Shown piece by piece: positions 60,687-64,000 of a DNA stretch of 64,000 nucleotides (position 1 is the stretch's first letter; the number at the start of each line of letters is the position of its first letter). The notes beneath the pieces were generated by a model, which ran no database searches, had not been told where the DNA came from, and worked only from the letters and a program-made list of their open reading frames with translations. A program made the position numbers and the translations under genes. Where the stretch lies: NCBI RefSeq assembly GCF_003670115.1, contig NZ_QQTY01000001.1, forward strand, positions 930,001 to 994,000, in the 5' to 3' direction. The DNA is from Natronorubrum halophilum (GTDB taxonomy: Archaea; Halobacteriota; Halobacteria; Halobacteriales; Natrialbaceae).

Positions 60687-60715
60687 CGAATCTCGAAATG
60701 CCTTTTCGAAATTCG
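60687..60715. promoter_or_regulatory. Inverted repeat between carB and the histidine kinase gene
   Basis: Arms cgaatctcgaaa (60687-60698) and tttcgaaattcg (60704-60715) match at 11 of 12 positions across a 5-base spacer. Positioned upstream of the carB TATA box near 60668. A candidate site for a dimeric regulator of carB. Confidence 0.5.
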
Positions 60716-60932
60716 AACTATCGCGATCGTCGGTCCCGCCATCGCGGTTGGGGACCCGACACCACCTCGAGAGCGTCCAGGCTCCGCGTTCAGACCTCCG
60801 AATCGGTCATCGACCTCGACCGACGCGCTGCGGGCGCATCGATCGTACGTCGGCGGAGCGTCATTATCGCTTAGAGGTCGTTCGGTGATATCAGCCCAAA
60901 TCTATATCTTCGCACTGGAGAGAAGTGTGCGC

Positions 60933-63209
60933 ATGAAATCGACGGGCGAATCGAACTGCGATACCGCCCATCCGAGCCGAATACGCGTGTTACACGTCGA
61001 CGACGAGCCCGAGTTTGCGGACCGAACTGCTGCGGCGCTCGAGCGAGAACGCGACGCGTTCGATACGATCACTGCGACCACCGCACGCGACGGGCTGGAG
61101 TTACTCGAAGAGACGCGGATCGACTGTATCGTCTCGGAGTACGACATGCCCGAGATGGACGGACTGGCATTTCTGGAACGAGTCCAGTGCGGGGACGAAG
61201 CAACGCCCTTTATTCTGTTTACGGGTTCGGGGTCCGAAGCCCTCGCCAGCGAAGCGATTACGGCGGGCGTGACGGACTACTTTCAGAAAGGAGACGGTGC
61301 CAGTCAGTATCCGGTTCTCGCGAACAGAATCGTCAACGCGGTCGAAACGACCCGAACCCGGCGGCAGCGAAACCACCAGCTACGCGCCATCGAAACCGCA
61401 CAGGAGGGGATCAGTCTGCTCGATGCGGACGGGACGTTCAGCTATATGAACCGGTCGTACGCCGACTGCTTCGGATACGAACCGTCGGCCCTGATCGGCG
61501 AACACTGGGACGTACTCTATACCAACGAGGAGGCGGCGACCGTTCACGAGGAGGTTCTCCCCACGGTGATGGACGAGGGCTACTGGCGCGGTGAGACGGT
61601 CGGTCTCCGAGCGGACGGCACGCAAATCATCGTCGATCACACGCTCTCGACGACCGATCACGGCGAACTCATCTGCACCGTTCGGGACGTAACCGACCGC
61701 AAGGATCGCGAGCGGGACCTAGAACGGTACGAGACTATCATCGAGGCCCTCGGCGATCCAGTCTACACGGTCGATTCGGACGGCCGCTGTGCGTTCGTCA
61801 ACGACGCCTACGCGGAGATGACCGGCTACACGAAGGCCGAACTCATCGGCAAGCCAGTCTCGTTCCTGCTGGACGAATCGTCCGCCGGACGCGGAACGGA
61901 CGTCGTTCGAGAGCTCTTATCCAGCGAGACGACAGCGACCCAGCAGACCTACGAGATCACCGTCGTCACGAAAGACGGAACCCGAATCCAGTGTGAAGAC
62001 AACGTCTCGTTGCTTCCGCTCGAGGACGGGCAGTACCGCGGCGTCGCCGGCGTCGTTCGGAACATCACGGAGCGAAAGGATCGCGAACGCGAACTCGAGC
62101 AGTACGAGACGATTCTCAGGACGATCCCCGACGAAGTGTACATGCTCGATGCGGACGGCTACGTGACGAACGTCGTTCCGCCGACCGGTTCCGAACTGAC
62201 GACGACGGGGTATCGGCCGGCGGAACTCCGCGGCGAACACGTCTCGGTCATACTGAGCGACGACGACATCGCCAGAGGCGAGGTGGAGATCCGGCGACTG
62301 TTGAAACGCGACGACCGCGAGAAGGCGTCGTTCGAGATGACTCCCATCACGAGAGACGGCGATCGCGTTCCGAACGAAAACCACATCGCCTTGCTTCCGA
62401 CGGACGACGGAACGTTCCGCGGCACCGTGGGCGTCCTTCGAGATATCACCGATCGAAAGGAGCGCGAACGCGAACTAAAACGCCAGAACGAACGGCTTGA
62501 GTCGTTCGCCAGTATCGTGAGCCACGACCTCCGGAACCCGTTGAACGTGGCACAGGGCCAACTCGAGCTGGCTCGAGAGGAGCACGACGAATCCCGTCTC
62601 AGGACCGTTTCGAAGGCACACGAGCGCATGCAGCGGCTGATCGATGACATCCTACGGATTGCACGCGAGGACGACCCGGTAACGGAGACCGAACCGATCG
62701 ACCTTGCGGCGTTCGCTCGCTCCTGTTGGCAACACGTCGAGACCGAGGATGCGACGCTCAACGCGGAAACGGACGCCGTCGTTCAGGCCGATCGGTCCAG
62801 GTTCGAACGACTCGTAGAAAATCTGATTCGGAACGCCGTCGAGCATAGCTCGACGAGCCATTCGGTCGCCGACACTCCCGAAGACGCCGTCGAAAACAGT
62901 GTTACGGGCCTCGAGTCGCAATCTCACAGCGGTGTCGTACAGGGGAACGAGCGCGACGGCGTTACCCTCACCGTCGGTTCGCTCCCGGGACGGGCGGGAT
63001 TCTACGTCGAGGACGACGGGCCGGGTATCCCGCCCGAGGACCGCGACGCGGTGTTCGAAACCGGCTACTCGACGACGACCGACGGCACCGGCTTCGGGCT
63101 CTCCATCGTCGAACGGATCGCCGATGCCCACGGGTGGACGGTGACCGTAGTCAACGGAGACTCCGGCGGCGCGCGGTTCGAGTTCCGCGACGTCGAGGTC
63201 CGTCGCTGA
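60933..63209 (+). CDS. Receiver-PAS-PAS-PAS sensor histidine kinase
   Basis: 758 residues. Receiver domain (about 20-140): IRVLHVDDEPEFADRTAAAL and FILFTGSGSEAL, with the phospho-site segment IVSEYDMPEMDGLAFLERVQ having Glu69 where Asp is usual. Three PAS domains follow (from about 150, 275 and 395: GISLLDADGTFSYMNRSYAD; PVYTVDSDGRCAFVNDAYAE; EVYMLDADGYVTNVVPPTGS). The H box FASIVSHDLRNPLNVAQGQL carries His531, then the N box VENLIRNAVEHSS and G boxes VEDDGPGIPPEDRDAVFETG and GTGFGLSIVERIADAHGWTV. Soluble; senses an internal signal. Leaderless from TATA tctatatc near 60905. Confidence 0.93.
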   Translation: MKSTGESNCDTAHPSRIRVLHVDDEPEFADRTAAALERERDAFDTITATTARDGLELLEETRIDCIVSEYDMPEMDGLAFLERVQCGDEATPFILFTGSGSEALASEAITAGVTDYFQKGDGASQYPVLANRIVNAVETTRTRRQRNHQLRAIETAQEGISLLDADGTFSYMNRSYADCFGYEPSALIGEHWDVLYTNEEAATVHEEVLPTVMDEGYWRGETVGLRADGTQIIVDHTLSTTDHGELICTVRDVTDRKDRERDLERYETIIEALGDPVYTVDSDGRCAFVNDAYAEMTGYTKAELIGKPVSFLLDESSAGRGTDVVRELLSSETTATQQTYEITVVTKDGTRIQCEDNVSLLPLEDGQYRGVAGVVRNITERKDRERELEQYETILRTIPDEVYMLDADGYVTNVVPPTGSELTTTGYRPAELRGEHVSVILSDDDIARGEVEIRRLLKRDDREKASFEMTPITRDGDRVPNENHIALLPTDDGTFRGTVGVLRDITDRKERERELKRQNERLESFASIVSHDLRNPLNVAQGQLELAREEHDESRLRTVSKAHERMQRLIDDILRIAREDDPVTETEPIDLAAFARSCWQHVETEDATLNAETDAVVQADRSRFERLVENLIRNAVEHSSTSHSVADTPEDAVENSVTGLESQSHSGVVQGNERDGVTLTVGSLPGRAGFYVEDDGPGIPPEDRDAVFETGYSTTTDGTGFGLSIVERIADAHGWTVTVVNGDSGGARFEFRDVEVRR

Positions 63210-63277
63210 GAGCGGTCAGATCGAACCGTGGTGGCTACGCCAGTAACGCGGAGGGAGGGCGCTCGAGTCGCGGGACG

Positions 63278-63814
63278 TTAGAGGGCGCGGTCGTGTTCGC
63301 TCTCGAAGTCGCGCTGGCGACGGTACTGCTCGACGAACTCGCCCACGTCGAACTCGAGCATCTGCGACTCGAAGTCGGTGACGGCGTCGTCGTCCTCGGC
63401 GTGGCTGATCGCGTGATCCATGAGTTCGACGACGAGTTCGACGATGATCTCGTGGAGACGGCGGGCGTCGAAGTCGGTCACCCACAGCATCGCGTAGCCG
63501 ACGGCACCGTCGTTGCTGGCGTCGTAGCTGACGACCTTCTCGGGAAACTCCTCGAGCACGACGCCCATCAGGTGGGGCGTGCCGAACTCGCCGAACTCGT
63601 CGTCGGTCTCGATCGTCTCCTGGAGGACGGCGACGAGCGACTCGGGGAAAAACCGGGAGGGCGGGTGAACGTCGGTGACGACGGCGTGATCCTCACCACA
63701 GCTACAGGTGTACTCGCGCATGCCGAGGTCGATCTCGTGTGGATCGAGCGTCGTCCCACAGGGAAGTTCGAGGCTCCGATCGCCGCCGGAACCCGGTACG
63801 CGGGGCTCTGCCAT
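63278..63814 (-). CDS. DUF5815-type haloarchaeal protein
   Basis: 178 residues: MAEPRVPGSGGDRSLELPCG, GMREYTCSCGEDHAVVTDVH, PPSRFFPESLVAVLQETIET. CxC and other Cys/His suggest a small metal site (ELPCG, YTCSCGEDH). The C-terminal half is helical and acidic. DUF number recalled, not verified. Start at ATG 63814. Confidence 0.75.
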   Translation of the reverse strand: MAEPRVPGSGGDRSLELPCGTTLDPHEIDLGMREYTCSCGEDHAVVTDVHPPSRFFPESLVAVLQETIETDDEFGEFGTPHLMGVVLEEFPEKVVSYDASNDGAVGYAMLWVTDFDARRLHEIIVELVVELMDHAISHAEDDDAVTDFESQMLEFDVGEFVEQYRRQRDFESEHDRAL

Positions 63815-63949
63815 TGCGTGTGGTTCGGTCGGCGAAGTCATAAGGGCGACGACTCGGCGACCCGCGAACTCGAGGACCGGCACTCGAGAGGTCGGTTCGC
63901 CGAGTCGAACGCCCGGCCCCTCGGTTCGGGCTCGGCGGCGTCGCGCGGC

Positions 63950-64000
63950 TCACGCGGACAGCCGCATCGCGACGCTGTACATCTCGCCGACCGATTCGGA
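63950..64000 (-). CDS. 3' end of a further minus-strand gene (partial)
   Basis: Reading in from the right edge, 16 codons give SESVGEMYSVAMRLSA and a TGA stop at 63950-63952. The composition is protein-like and the frame is open to the window edge, but too short to identify. Confidence 0.4.
   Translation of the reverse strand, partial: SESVGEMYSVAMRLSA

Noticed and set aside
1-64000. tRNA, rRNA, IS elements or integrase
   Set aside because: No cloverleaf with a plausible acceptor stem, no transposase and no integrase was seen by eye. A tRNAscan and IS search would be needed to exclude them.

Overview
The window reads as a chromosomal segment of a haloarchaeon (class Halobacteria; gene content and style suggest a Natrialbales-type genome, but the genus cannot be fixed by eye). 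The evidence is high G+C, very acidic predicted proteins (D/E-rich, few K), archaeal TATA boxes about 26-30 bases before many start codons (leaderless mRNAs), and archaeal genes such as eIF5A, DnaG-type primase, UbaA and FAU-1. There is no plasmid, phage or IS signature, no CRISPR array, and I recognised no tRNA or rRNA. It looks like core chromosome with several poorly understood haloarchaeal families.

Layout. 1-2.95 kb: cytochrome oxidase subunit I (cut by the left edge) divergent from a stand-alone receiver protein, with a tandem 28-bp repeat between them. 3-7.7 kb (minus): eIF5A-agmatinase operon, an enolase-superfamily enzyme, a UbiB/ABC1 kinase with a disturbed 5' end, and Hsp20. 7.8-15.8 kb: two MoeA genes (the second with an extra ligand-binding-type domain), a class C serine hydrolase, a MATE exporter, a bacterio-opsin-activator-type HTH regulator and a thioredoxin-fold protein. 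15.9-21.1 kb (mostly minus): small zinc protein, HAD hydrolase, LWR-salt protein, pterin carbinolamine dehydratase, then ahbAB - precorrin-2 dehydrogenase - hemA, which covers the entry and the siroheme-dependent branch of haem synthesis.

21.2-27.2 kb: a polyprenyl lipid neighbourhood with a catalytic cis-prenyltransferase (uppS), a diverged paralogue that lacks the catalytic motif but keeps the C-terminal R-x-G motif, and a DUF92 membrane protein, followed by dnaG. 27.3-32.5 kb: a palindromic intergenic element, a membrane-anchored HTH protein, a DUF3311/sodium-solute symporter pair, an SDR without the usual Tyr/Lys, a MazG-like protein and UbaA. 32.6-36.3 kb: two small zinc-ribbon proteins, a UvrD-like helicase and an overlapping M24-fold protein that has lost its metal ligands. 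36.3-44.2 kb: riboflavin synthase, small membrane proteins, a 632-residue acidic repeat protein next to a PrsW-like membrane protease, FAU-1 and pirin. 44.3-50.9 kb: NUDIX, aldo/keto reductase, the FolC-FolP fusion and membrane proteins. 51-57 kb: a divergent ABC exporter pair with a possible 16-codon leader peptide, GNAT, a CDP-alcohol phosphatidyltransferase-PHP pair and a DUF457-like protein. 57.4-64 kb: carB, a hybrid PAS histidine kinase, DUF5815 and the end of one more gene.

The observations most worth follow-up are the split cis-prenyltransferase pair beside DUF92; the three-copy palindromic element that each time abuts or forms the stop codon of a gene; the acidic repeat protein beside PrsW; the helicase plus dead M24 operon; the leader ORF of the ABC permease; and the receiver domain with Glu in place of the phospho-accepting Asp.
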